Origin: Williamwhitmania taraxaci
GTDB lineage: Bacteria; Bacteroidota; Bacteroidia; Bacteroidales; Williamwhitmaniaceae
Length of the DNA: 64,000 nt
Direction: 5' to 3'
Assembly: GCF_900096565.1 (NCBI RefSeq)
Contig: NZ_FMYP01000008.1
Coordinates: 18,430 to 82,429, forward strand
Numbering within the stretch: position 1 is the stretch's first letter; each line of letters starts with the position of its first letter. Positions 24,132 through 32,888 of this stretch are shown piece by piece. Position numbers and translations under genes: made by a program. A model generated the notes under the pieces. The model was not told where the DNA came from, did not search any database, and saw only the letters and a program-made list of their open reading frames with translations.

Positions 24132-26270
24132 ATGAAACAGTTTTTGCTTCTCAGTTTTCTACTATTTGCGCGAGGCGCCATTGCTTCACCTATCGATAGT
24201 TTAACGAGAACATTTACGGGATATGAAACCAAGGAAAATGTTGAGCGGGCCTGTAAGTTAAGCGATGCTTACATTTTTGTTTCAATAGTGGAAGCAAAGG
24301 TTTGGGCACAAAAAGCGCTCTTGCTTTCCAGGAAAGTTGGCGATAGCGAATTGTTATATCAAGTTTATAAGGCAAAGGGGATGGCGTTCTACCATAGTTC
24401 CGAGTTTGATTCTTCTCTTTATTTTATGAAGCAAGCACTACTACTCGGTGTTAATGGTAACGACAGAGAGAAGGTTGCCGCTTGCTACAATCGCCTAGGG
24501 ACTATTTTTAATAATCTAGGAGAAACGGATAGCGCGACTATTTACCTGCAAAAAGCGATTGATAACTACACCAAATTAGGAAACAAAGCAGAGGCTGCCG
24601 CCAGTCAATCAAATTTAGCGCTGGCCTATTTTTATGATGGACAGTATGTAAAGTCTCTAAATAATTACTTTGCAGCGTTGGCTGTTGCAAAGGAATACAG
24701 AGATACTTCTCGGCAAATATCAACGTTTACTAATCTTGGGTTATTATACCAAACACTTGGCAATTTCCCTTTGGCTATAAAGCATTATACCGCGGCACTC
24801 TATTTGTCGAAACAGATAAATAACAAAAAGTATGTTGCTCTTATTCTGCAAAATATCGGCAGCGTATATACCGATAGTAATAAGGACAAGGATGCGCTAA
24901 CTTTTTACCAAGAATCATCACAGATTTATCTCGACATGGGTGATTCCCTTAAGTATGCATCAAGCCTAATCAATATCGCCTCTGTATATGGAAACACTGG
25001 AAAAATCAACGAATCGCTGAAGATGAATCTTGGTGCACTTAGAATTGCGCAACAATATAAAGATGAATACCTTACTTCGTTATTGTATTACAATATTTCC
25101 TCTGATTATAGTGGGCTGAAAAGGTATAATCTTTCTCTTCAAAATGGACATCGCTCGTTGACAATTAGAGAAAAAGTGGACGATGCCGAAGGAGTAGCCA
25201 AAAGTAGGTTGCTGCTTGGACAGGTCTATTATTATGTGAATAATTTGAAACAATCGGAGTTTTATTTGCTCAAAAGCAATAAAATCGCAGTCGAAAATGG
25301 TTTTTTGAAAATTTCAGCTGAATCTGTGCGGGAACTTTCAACACTATATGAGGCGAAAGGCGATCTCACCAAAGCGCTTGGTTTTCTGAAAGAGTATAAG
25401 ATTCTCAGCGATTCAATATTTAAAATCACTTCGGAGGAGAATTTGAATGCATTGAATGTAAAGTTTGATGTCGAGAAAAAGCAGGAGAAGATAAATAGCC
25501 TATCGGGCGAAAATGTTCTGAAGAGTAAACTTATTGTCAAACAGAGATGGCAAATATACTTTGGCAGTTTGCTTGCTCTTTTTGTCTTGGCGTTTGTGGT
25601 GTTGGCCTTGCGGCAGAATAAAACTAAGAATAAGTTGAGGGAGATATCGTTGGAGCAGCGGTTGTTGCGTAGCCAACTTAATCCGCACTTTATTTCGAAT
25701 GCATTGGCTGCCGTTCAGAATTATGTAATGAAAGCAACTCCGAATGAGGCTGCATCTTATATTGGCTACTTCTCCAAGCTGATGCGCTCTACACTTGAAT
25801 TTTCTATTAATGATAAAGTGTCGCTAGAAGAGGAGGTCGAGTATATCAATAATTATCTGCGCCTACAGCAATTACGCCTCGACAACAGCTTTGATTATTC
25901 AGTAAAGGTCGACCAAACTATTGATCTGTTTGACACTGAGGTGCCATCGATGTTGGTTCAACCCTTTGTAGAAAACGCAGTGGAGCATGGCGTAAAGTCT
26001 CTTGGACGTCGGGGCATAATTGAAGTCTCGTTTTCACCAGTTTCGGAGGGTGTGCGGGTTTCCGTTCTCGACAATGGAGCAGGAATGGTCGCTGCCCTTG
26101 AGAATGGTCACCAATCGAGAGCCATCGGTTTGGTTAAGGAGCGATTGATGAAAGCTTGTATTACAAGCAAGAAAAGGTTTACCTTTGAAGTTATTGATCG
26201 AAAGACTATTGATATAAACCTGACAGGAGTAGAGGTTGTTTTTGTTGTTCCAAATACTTCAAAGAAATAG
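24132..26270 (+). CDS. TPR-containing LytS/YehU-type sensor histidine kinase
   Basis: The start at ATG 24132 gives 712 residues with a signal peptide (FLLLSFLLFARGAIA). Residues about 60-430 are tetratricopeptide repeats in the periplasm (ACYNRLGTIFNNLGETDSA, QSNLALAYFYDGQYVKSL). A membrane helix follows at about 475-495, then the His_kinase domain (LNPHFISNALAAVQNYV, with the phospho-acceptor in NPHF). A HATPase follows (QPFVENAVEHGVK, DNGAGM). This is the arrangement of Bacteroidota LytS-like kinases that sense envelope proteins through TPRs. The LytTR regulator starts 11 bases after its stop and is the obvious partner. Confidence 0.9.
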   Translation: MKQFLLLSFLLFARGAIASPIDSLTRTFTGYETKENVERACKLSDAYIFVSIVEAKVWAQKALLLSRKVGDSELLYQVYKAKGMAFYHSSEFDSSLYFMKQALLLGVNGNDREKVAACYNRLGTIFNNLGETDSATIYLQKAIDNYTKLGNKAEAAASQSNLALAYFYDGQYVKSLNNYFAALAVAKEYRDTSRQISTFTNLGLLYQTLGNFPLAIKHYTAALYLSKQINNKKYVALILQNIGSVYTDSNKDKDALTFYQESSQIYLDMGDSLKYASSLINIASVYGNTGKINESLKMNLGALRIAQQYKDEYLTSLLYYNISSDYSGLKRYNLSLQNGHRSLTIREKVDDAEGVAKSRLLLGQVYYYVNNLKQSEFYLLKSNKIAVENGFLKISAESVRELSTLYEAKGDLTKALGFLKEYKILSDSIFKITSEENLNALNVKFDVEKKQEKINSLSGENVLKSKLIVKQRWQIYFGSLLALFVLAFVVLALRQNKTKNKLREISLEQRLLRSQLNPHFISNALAAVQNYVMKATPNEAASYIGYFSKLMRSTLEFSINDKVSLEEEVEYINNYLRLQQLRLDNSFDYSVKVDQTIDLFDTEVPSMLVQPFVENAVEHGVKSLGRRGIIEVSFSPVSEGVRVSVLDNGAGMVAALENGHQSRAIGLVKERLMKACITSKKRFTFEVIDRKTIDINLTGVEVVFVVPNTSKK

Positions 26271-26281
26271 TAACCAATTAG

Positions 26282-27028
26282 ATGCCTACTTTCGCTATTA
26301 TTGATGATGATTCCGCTTCAAGGAATGTGTTACAAAGTTTGCTGTGTAGCCAATATCCTGGGGCGCAGGTTTTTTCGGCCGATGGCGTTCAGTCGGGACT
26401 GCAGCTGCTGAAGAATTTGGTTCCCGATGTTGCCATTCTAGATGTTGAGTTGGCTGATGGTCTTATCTTCGATTTGCTGAAGCAGTTACCTACTATTCCG
26501 TTCAAACTGATTTTCGTTTCAGGATTTAATAAGTATGCGCTGGATGCAATTAAGTTTAGCGCCTTCGATTACTTGCTGAAGCCTGTTGTACCTGCTGAGT
26601 TCTCGGCGGCAGTATCGAAAGCTCTAATTAGTAGTGCAGGCCAATCGGAGGAATCATATCGCTTGATGGTAAATAACTTTTCGGCCGATAAGCACGAAAA
26701 AAAATTGATGCTTCGCACTGCGGATAGTGTCTTTGTGCCCACTCTAAGTTCAATTGTTCGATGCGAAGCCGATTGGAGTTATACCACTTTTTTTCTGCAC
26801 GATAAAAAGAAAATACTGATCACGAAAGCCATTAAAGAGTATGAGGAGTTGCTTTCGGGGTATGGCTTTATTCGTGTTCACCAGAGCCATTTGGTAAATA
26901 TCGATTGTGTAGACCATTTCGATAAGCGCGATGGCGGGAGTCTTGTGATGGTTGATGGCTCCACCGTACCTGTTGCAAGCCGTAAGCGCCAGCAAGTTCT
27001 CAACGAACTAGCCAATATAAGTCTTTAG
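26282..27028 (+). CDS. LytTR-family response regulator
   Basis: This 248-residue protein has a receiver domain (1-118) with acidic pocket DDD near residue 8-10, phospho-acceptor Asp 54 in AILDVELADG and Lys in YLLKPVV. A LytTR DNA-binding domain spans about 140-245 (IVRCEADWSYTTFFL, FIRVHQSHLVNID, VPVASRKRQQVL). It is coupled to the upstream TPR-LytS kinase. LytTR regulators bind pairs of direct repeats about two helical turns apart; such a repeat overlaps the end of this gene at 27025-27056, ahead of the lipoprotein gene. Confidence 0.93.
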   Translation: MPTFAIIDDDSASRNVLQSLLCSQYPGAQVFSADGVQSGLQLLKNLVPDVAILDVELADGLIFDLLKQLPTIPFKLIFVSGFNKYALDAIKFSAFDYLLKPVVPAEFSAAVSKALISSAGQSEESYRLMVNNFSADKHEKKLMLRTADSVFVPTLSSIVRCEADWSYTTFFLHDKKKILITKAIKEYEELLSGYGFIRVHQSHLVNIDCVDHFDKRDGGSLVMVDGSTVPVASRKRQQVLNELANISL

Positions 27029-27056
27029 CGCATCTATGAATTAACTTAGCGCATCT
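27025..27056 (+). promoter_or_regulatory. Candidate LytTR operator: 11-bp direct repeat at a 21-bp period
   Basis: TTAGCGCATCT occurs at 27025-27035 and again, identical, at 27046-27056. The first copy overlaps the stop codon of the LytTR regulator. The second lies 54 bases ahead of a TATTTTTG box serving the lipoprotein gene. The 21-bp period equals two turns of DNA, the geometry known for LytTR sites. That this regulator binds it is inference. Confidence 0.5.
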
Positions 27057-27109
27057 CGAAAAAATACATGCATATCTATTAATAGCCTGAGGGTGGCCTT
27101 GCAATGCAA

Positions 27110-27117
27110 TATTTTTG
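27110..27117 (+). promoter_or_regulatory. -7 box (TATTTTTG) for the beta-helix lipoprotein
   Basis: It matches TAnnTTTG and sits 26 bases before the ATG at 27143. No TTG is found at the expected -33 spacing, which would suit an activator-dependent promoter. Confidence 0.45.
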
Positions 27118-27142
27118 CCACAAACCCATAAAAAATCAGACT

Positions 27143-29125
27143 ATGAAAAAGATTATTACCATTACAACAATGCTTCTATTGGGGCTCGTTGCTTTTACTT
27201 CTTGCGAGAAAGAAGAGGAAAAACCTACAGGAAATGGGGAAGGAGAGATTCTCTCGTTTTCATTTTCGGGAATAACCGGCGCAACTTCGTCGATTGATAA
27301 AGAGTCAAGAGAGGTTTATGTATTTGTTCCGGCCGGAACTTCATTGGTTGCGCTAGTTCCTCAGATTACCTTATCGGAAGGTGCAACGGTGGCACCAGTG
27401 TCCGGTGCAACTCAAAATTTCTCATCTCCGGTAAACTATGTGGTGAAAACTTCGAAAGGGGAATACGTCACTTGGGTGGTTTATGTTCTTGTAGGAGCTG
27501 CTAATGATGTTGTAATTGTGAACTCTAACATTACAACAAATACAACATGGCTCTCTACTAATAGCTACATTGTTGAGGGGACCGTCTACGTTGATGCCGA
27601 TTTGGTAATTCAACCCGGAACATGGATTCGCTTTAAACCGGATGCCGAATTGGTAGTTGGGCAGAATCAAAATGGTTCGTTGCTAGCTGAAGGCAATCCA
27701 ACGCAAAAGATTCATTTTACCGCGTTCGACGTAAATGCAACTCCCGGGAATTGGGCCGGTCTTCGATTTGAAACATCGAACAAATCATCAGTATCTTCTC
27801 TAAAGTACTGCATTGTTGAGCTGGCTGTTGTTGGAGTAAACGTTTACAATACCTGGTTGAAAATAGACAACTGCTTAATTCAGAAGATTCAGACCAAGGG
27901 CATTGATATGAGCAATTACAATCACACTGCTTCTGCCCCCGATATTACCGCAAATGAAATTAAGGATTGTGGAGACCATACCATTATCACAAACAGTAAC
28001 AGTGTTCACTTTATTGATCCCAACAACAAGTTGACCTCGACCACAAAGGGTGTTGAAATAGTAAACAATTATTCGTTAGCGAGTGCAACATGGAAAAAGC
28101 TTAGCGTCCCATACTTCGTCAATGATTATGTTCGAGTGAATGGCAGTTTAACGATGGAGGCCGGATCGGTATATAAGTTCTCTTCAAGTGGTGCTATTGA
28201 GTTTGGTGGAAACAACAACACAACCGTTATTGCAGAAGGAACGCCAACCAACCCAATTACCTTTACTTCAGCCGCAACTTCACCAACGGCAGGGAACTGG
28301 ATTGGACTATATTTTGGCGATAAAACCCAACCAAACACTGCAATGCGCTACTGTATTGTTGAGTATGCTGGTAAAGATAATGCATCGATAATTGTAGAAG
28401 GCTCTTCTATTGCAATGACCAACTGCACTATTAGAAATGGAAATAACTATGGAATTGATTTGGCATATAGTGGTTTAGTAGGACAGTTTGTGGCGTTTAC
28501 TAATAATATAATTTCCAATATTGCATCACATCCAATTAATATTTATGCCGAAGCAATTTATACTTTAGGCATAAACAATGCAATTACAGCAGGCACAGGT
28601 TTTGGTATTCGTGTGGATAATGATCATAGCGCTACTAACTTCCAAAATAGAACATGGGAAAAGCAAATTGTTCCCTTTTACATGGAAGAGGGTTTGTATG
28701 TGTATGGATCGCTTACTATAAAAGGCGGTAATACCTTCCTTTTTAACAGACAGGGTCTGTTCTTCACGGTTGGCACTTACTCCGGTGGAATAGTAAGCAC
28801 CTTAAAGTTAGAAGGAACTGCATCCGATCCTATTAAGTTTAGTTCTGCCGCTGCATCACCCGTAGCCGGTAACTGGAGTGGTATATTATTCCTAGGTTCT
28901 GCGTCGGCTTGTTCAATGAGTTATACCACCGTAGAGTATGGTGGATATGATAGCTATTATCTTGGAAATGTTTCAATAGAAAATAGTGCAGTAACGATGA
29001 ATAACTGCAACATTAAAAATTCAAGCCACTATGGGATTTATACCATTGATGGAGGCAGCTTTAATGGTAGTGGCAATACTTTCTCAGGAAATGTTTTGGG
29101 GAATACTTTCAACCACGTGAAATAG
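27143..29125 (+). CDS. DUF5018-type lipoprotein with threefold right-handed beta-helix repeats
   Basis: The ATG at 27143 (MKKIITITTMLLL) gives 660 residues with a lipobox ending at Cys 21 (AFTSCEKEEE), so it is lipid-anchored and probably surface-exposed. Residues about 32-118 match the DUF5018 Ig-like unit (PAGTSLVALVPQITLSEGA, PVNYVVKTSKGEY). The rest repeats one module three times: a VEGTVYVDADLVIQPG-like strand pair, an AEGTPTNPITFTSAA-like loop, a GNWxGLxF turn and a short parallel beta-helix (MRYCIVEYAG, NCTIRNGNNYGID). No catalytic residues are evident; polysaccharide or surface binding is the best guess. It follows the LytS/LytTR pair and may be its target. Confidence 0.8.
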   Translation: MKKIITITTMLLLGLVAFTSCEKEEEKPTGNGEGEILSFSFSGITGATSSIDKESREVYVFVPAGTSLVALVPQITLSEGATVAPVSGATQNFSSPVNYVVKTSKGEYVTWVVYVLVGAANDVVIVNSNITTNTTWLSTNSYIVEGTVYVDADLVIQPGTWIRFKPDAELVVGQNQNGSLLAEGNPTQKIHFTAFDVNATPGNWAGLRFETSNKSSVSSLKYCIVELAVVGVNVYNTWLKIDNCLIQKIQTKGIDMSNYNHTASAPDITANEIKDCGDHTIITNSNSVHFIDPNNKLTSTTKGVEIVNNYSLASATWKKLSVPYFVNDYVRVNGSLTMEAGSVYKFSSSGAIEFGGNNNTTVIAEGTPTNPITFTSAATSPTAGNWIGLYFGDKTQPNTAMRYCIVEYAGKDNASIIVEGSSIAMTNCTIRNGNNYGIDLAYSGLVGQFVAFTNNIISNIASHPINIYAEAIYTLGINNAITAGTGFGIRVDNDHSATNFQNRTWEKQIVPFYMEEGLYVYGSLTIKGGNTFLFNRQGLFFTVGTYSGGIVSTLKLEGTASDPIKFSSAAASPVAGNWSGILFLGSASACSMSYTTVEYGGYDSYYLGNVSIENSAVTMNNCNIKNSSHYGIYTIDGGSFNGSGNTFSGNVLGNTFNHVK

Positions 29126-29150
29126 TTTCAGATAGGTTATAGGTTATGTG

Positions 29151-29180
29151 AGGCAGCCATTCTTTGGCTGCCTTGCTTTT
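29151..29180 (+). terminator. Terminator of the beta-helix lipoprotein gene
   Basis: AGGCAGCCA/TGGCTGCCT is a perfect 9-bp stem with a five-base loop, followed by TGCTTTTTTT. Confidence 0.9.
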
Positions 29181-29394
29181 TTTAAAAACAACAATACTCT
29201 TTCACATGTCAACACTCACCGGAATCTAAAAATATTACCAGGCCTTTATCCAAGGATCCGATGGATCTGCACAGTGATTGGCTATTCTGATGCGGGTTGG
29301 AGACGCAGGAACGGGGAAACTACTGCAATTATTTTGGTTGGTGATACCCATGTGCGACGTGGTTGTCAATGATATGGATGGGTATGTAAAAAGG

Positions 29395-29422
29395 AAAAGC
29401 CCTAACTTTCGTTAGGGCTTTT
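29395..29422 (-). terminator. Terminator following tRNA-Asn
   Basis: AAAAGCCCTAAC/GTTAGGGCTTTT is a perfect 12-bp stem with a tetraloop immediately 3' of the tRNA on the minus strand. The flank continues into a T-rich stretch on that strand. Confidence 0.85.
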
Positions 29423-29423
29423 G

Positions 29424-29497
29424 CTCCTCTTTTAGGACTTGAACCTAAGACCCCCTGATTAACAGTCAGGTGCTCTAACCAACTGAGCTAAAGAGGA
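29424..29497 (-). tRNA. tRNA-Asn (anticodon GUU)
   Basis: The minus strand folds as a complete 74-base cloverleaf. The acceptor stem is TCCTCTT/AAGAGGA with discriminator G, and the D-arm is AGCTCAGTTGGTTAGAGC. The anticodon arm CCTGA-CTGTTAA-TCAGG presents GTT, and the T-arm includes GGTTCAAGTCC. CCA is not encoded. It has its own promoter at 29520-29550 and terminator at 29395-29422. Confidence 0.95.
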
Positions 29498-29519
29498 ATG
29501 TTTTCCTGTTATTGCGTGG

Positions 29520-29550
29520 CAAAAGTAGCAGGTTTTTTTATATCCTGCAA
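29520..29550 (-). promoter_or_regulatory. Promoter of tRNA-Asn (-33 TTG, -7 TACTTTTG)
   Basis: On the minus strand TTG (29548-29550) is followed after 20 bases by TACTTTTG (29520-29527), matching the Bacteroidota consensus in both boxes. The tRNA 5' end lies 23 bases downstream. Confidence 0.65.
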
Positions 29551-29956
29551 GAGGTGCTGGAAAAAAACCGTAAATATTTTGAATTTTTTCTATTCGCGTT
29601 GCTTGTCGCTGTTGGTTTTTAAGGCAAAAATCCCAAATACACACTCTGGTTTGTATGTGTAAATTTCAGATTACCAACGCTTCGTTTCCTTAATACTATG
29701 CGGTGGCTTGTCTTATTTGTTTTTTTGGTAAGAGCAATAATTTTTTCAAAAAAAATCACAAGCGAGATTGTGGGTTCAACTGAATCTTTAGATTATGGCA
29801 CTGGAATATGCTTTTCTGAATGACATGGATTTTTTCAGAATTGGAAATGGTCGAAAATACAACCGCGCTACACCTATTTCTTCTTAAATCCTTAATGTTG
29901 GCTTAAAGCGATAGTGGGGTTTTGGAAATACTTTTGTCTATCCTAAACCAAATCCG
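29551..29956. other. Intergenic region upstream of the third sensor gene
   Basis: No gene is supported here. A TACTTTTG box at 29929-29936, 21 bases before the ATG at 29957, fits the -7 consensus and is the likely promoter of the sensor gene. Confidence 0.45.
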
Positions 29957-31861
29957 ATGATGACTATCTTAAACTATCTTTTTAAGGATAATCCAAAGCG
30001 AAAATTGCTGGCGTTTGCCCTTGTGTTTGTTATGATTGCTGCCGCAATAGGGTTGTATGTGGTTAACTCCATTTCGAAAATTAATAGGGCGTATCAGCTA
30101 ACGGCGGAGGTGCAAAAAGCGCTTAACCTTGTTAACAAGGCCGACCTCGATAAGAAGGAATTTCTGCAGGCAGCGCTTTCCGGCGGGGGAGCATCAACCG
30201 CTGTGTTAACAAAGAACCAATTCGATACTACGCTCTTACAGGTAAAGAATATTATTACCAACCAGGTTATGAGTTCGATACTGAGTAGTAGTCAGGAGGT
30301 GGCAGTGCAGCAAATCTTAACCGATGTAGCGAAATATAAGGCAATGTTTCATAGGATTATCAACCTTAACACGGTTAAGGAAAATCCTTCCACCGGCCTT
30401 ACCAATCAAATGAACGTTGCATTGCAGGCGGTGGAGTTTAGCGATTTGCCGGTAAACATGGTTCCCGTTGTTTTCCTAAAAAGATGTCAGGCTGATTTTG
30501 AGGAGAAGCGCGATCTGCGCTTTTTTCAGAGTTTCCAAGAGGAATCGGCCCTGTTTCTTTCGGATGTTGAATCGTTTAATGTAACTACATCGGCAGCGAG
30601 CCTCAGCAAAGAGACGTTGTTAAAGAACATGAGGGGTTATGTGAGCACCTTTGAAAAGATTGTTGGAATAGAGAAGGAAATTGGGTTGTCCGATAAGGAT
30701 GGGCTTAAGGGCAAGTTAGCTGCTACGTTTCAAGCCCTCGATGCCAATATGAACCATCTGAACAAGATTATTGAGGCTAGGTCGCTATCCATTGCCGAGA
30801 GTGTTCGCTACTCCATTGTGTTTCTATTCTTATTTATAGTTGTTGCCATTGTTTTAATACTTCGATACTTCATACGGCAGGTCTATAATCCGCTAATTGA
30901 AATTCAGCGGTCGGCCGACCAAATTGCGCATGGCGACTTGAACATCAACCTTGAAAAAATTCGAAAGAATAACCTGCTTAAGGAGATTGTTGGAACCTTT
31001 GGGAAGATGGTGAACAAGTTGGAGATTACCCTTCACCAAATAGAAGAGATTGCCAGACTCAACCTCAGTAACGAGATTGAGTTAAGTTCCGAAAAAGACA
31101 TGATTGGGAAATCGTTGGCCAACGTTCAAAAGCAACTTTACAAGTTTACAGAGGATGAGCGACTTGCCAAGTTGGAGGATGAAAAGCGCAGTTGGGCAAC
31201 CGAGGGGCTGGCCATGTTTTCGAACTATCTTCGCGGCAATGGTGACCTAAAGGGCATCTCGCAAAGCATTATTTCAAACTTGGTGAAGTATTTAAAGGCC
31301 AACCAGGGCGGGTTGTACATTGTGAATATCGATGAGGAGGGAACGAAGTATATTGAACTCATGGCCTGCTATGCCTATGATCGACTTAAGCATATAAATA
31401 AGCGAATAGAGGTAGGTGAGGGGCTTGTTGGCCAATGCTATTTTGAGGGGGAGAGCATTTACATGAATGACGTCCCCGAAAGTTATGTGAAGATATCCTC
31501 GGGTCTTGGCGATGCAAATCCAAGATGCATCCTAATCGTTCCTGCCAAGATTAATGACAAGATAGAGGCCATTCTCGAAATTGCCTTATTTATTGAGCTA
31601 GAGGCGTATCAGATAAGTTTTGTGGAAAAACTGGCCGAGAATATCGCCAGTACCATTTGGAGTATTCAGGTCAACGAAAAAACAAAGCGGCTCTTGCAGG
31701 AATCTCAATTTCAAACCGAGGATATGAAGTCGAAGGAGGAGGAGATGCAGCAAAACATCGAGGAGATGGCATCCATTCAGGAGGAGTTGAACCGCAAGGA
31801 GAAATACTATCAGGCTCGCATTGAAGAACTGGAGATGGGCCTTCATGTTAAGTTGAACTAA
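29957..31861 (+). CDS. Membrane sensor: sensory domain-HAMP-GAF-coiled coil, no output domain
   Basis: The 634-residue product has membrane helix 1 (about 17-38), a helical periplasmic region of roughly 245 residues, helix 2 (about 285-305) and HAMP (305-360). The linker RSWATEGLAMFSNYLRGN leads to a GAF domain (about 425-575; NQGGLYIVNIDEEG, GEGLVGQCYFEGESIYM). The C-terminal coiled coil has KEEEMQQNIEEMASIQEEL. It belongs to the same family as the sensors at 15893-18211 and 21063-23825, but its extracellular part is helical rather than Cache-like and it has no PAS. It ends shortly after the coiled coil without any effector domain. A FISUMP gene follows after 28 bases. Confidence 0.82.
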   Translation: MMTILNYLFKDNPKRKLLAFALVFVMIAAAIGLYVVNSISKINRAYQLTAEVQKALNLVNKADLDKKEFLQAALSGGGASTAVLTKNQFDTTLLQVKNIITNQVMSSILSSSQEVAVQQILTDVAKYKAMFHRIINLNTVKENPSTGLTNQMNVALQAVEFSDLPVNMVPVVFLKRCQADFEEKRDLRFFQSFQEESALFLSDVESFNVTTSAASLSKETLLKNMRGYVSTFEKIVGIEKEIGLSDKDGLKGKLAATFQALDANMNHLNKIIEARSLSIAESVRYSIVFLFLFIVVAIVLILRYFIRQVYNPLIEIQRSADQIAHGDLNINLEKIRKNNLLKEIVGTFGKMVNKLEITLHQIEEIARLNLSNEIELSSEKDMIGKSLANVQKQLYKFTEDERLAKLEDEKRSWATEGLAMFSNYLRGNGDLKGISQSIISNLVKYLKANQGGLYIVNIDEEGTKYIELMACYAYDRLKHINKRIEVGEGLVGQCYFEGESIYMNDVPESYVKISSGLGDANPRCILIVPAKINDKIEAILEIALFIELEAYQISFVEKLAENIASTIWSIQVNEKTKRLLQESQFQTEDMKSKEEEMQQNIEEMASIQEELNRKEKYYQARIEELEMGLHVKLN

Positions 31862-31889
31862 TTGTAATTATTCGTAATAACATAAATTC

Positions 31890-32417
31890 ATGAATCGAAT
31901 TTTCTATTCCGCTTTGTTTGCTATGCTTTCGTTTGGATGCACTGGCATAGTTACGGCTCAAGATTTTGAAACGATTAAGATTGGCAGTCAGGTTTGGATG
32001 GCCAAAAATTTAAGCGTTGAGGTTCCCGGCAGTTGGTGCTACGACAACAACCCCGAAAATTGCAAAAAGTATGGGCGGCTCTACACCTATGAGGCTGCGC
32101 TAAAGGCTTGCCCCAAGGGTTGGCACTTGCCTTCGAGTGCCGAGTGGTCTGTTTTAGCCAATTTTTTGGGCGGCGAAGATGTGGCCGGAAAAGCACTCAA
32201 GATTGGCGGTAAGTCAGCGATGATGCTGCCCTTGGGTGGTAATCGTATCCAATCGGCTGGTTTTGGGCTTGTTGGTACTTATGGCAGCTACTGGTCCTCC
32301 ACGAGGTACGACAGCACCCATGCATGGTATATGTATATCACCGACAAGAATGATTACATCACCTTGACTTACTTTACTACCGCTTATGGATTTAGCGTGA
32401 GATATATTAAAAACTAG
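31890..32417 (+). CDS. Exported FISUMP-domain protein
   Basis: This 175-residue protein has a signal peptide (ALFAMLSFGCTGIVTAQ). Cleavage at TAQ-DF is likely, though LSFGC could be a lipobox. The remainder is one Fibrobacter succinogenes major paralogous domain: IKIGSQVWMAKNLSVEV, YGRLYTYEAALKACPKGWHLPSSAEW, a GSYWSSTRYDSTHAWYMY core and the ending GFSVRYIKN. The domain is common in exported Bacteroidota and Fibrobacter proteins and its function is not established. Its position 28 bases after a sensor gene suggests co-transcription, so it could be the periplasmic partner of that sensor; this is inference. Confidence 0.88.
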   Translation: MNRIFYSALFAMLSFGCTGIVTAQDFETIKIGSQVWMAKNLSVEVPGSWCYDNNPENCKKYGRLYTYEAALKACPKGWHLPSSAEWSVLANFLGGEDVAGKALKIGGKSAMMLPLGGNRIQSAGFGLVGTYGSYWSSTRYDSTHAWYMYITDKNDYITLTYFTTAYGFSVRYIKN

Positions 32418-32888
32418 TTGAGGCCATAATAGCTATTTTTTGTATCGCTGATTCCTCTTATTGATTAGCCCTGCTGTTGCTGGACGGGAATCTGTTTTAT
32501 CGGCAGGCGTCTCTATGTCTTGCTTTTATTTCATCAAAGTTTCAGGTGAAAATTGGCTTTGCCATTTTTGTCTAATCCTCTAAATTTGAATCAATGGCTT
32601 GTTTTTGGCGTTTGTCTTTTTCGTAGAATTGAAACTTTATGCCACAGGGAAATGAAGATTAACTGTTTGATAGAGAAAAAAATGTTTTATATTTACTGTC
32701 TTTTTCAAAATTGGCTGATTTTGTTGTCTTTTTTTGGATTCTCAACGGAACGCAAAAACAAAGCACTGTTGGGTGTTCTGTTTTTGGTCAATTGACTTGA
32801 ATAGAGTTGGTGTCGCTTACGACATTTGAGATGGAAGTAAACTTAACGGGTTGTGTAATTTTAATGTTGTAATTATTTTTCTTTAATC
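32418..32888. other. Intergenic region without recognised gene
   Basis: This A/T-rich stretch contains an 80-codon open frame (32553-32795) with unlikely composition and no start context. I see no RNA gene or terminator. Confidence 0.4.

Noticed and set aside
32553..32795. 80-codon open frame on the plus strand
   Set aside because: Composition is unlike a soluble or membrane protein, no promoter box or start context is seen, and it lies in A/T-rich intergenic sequence.
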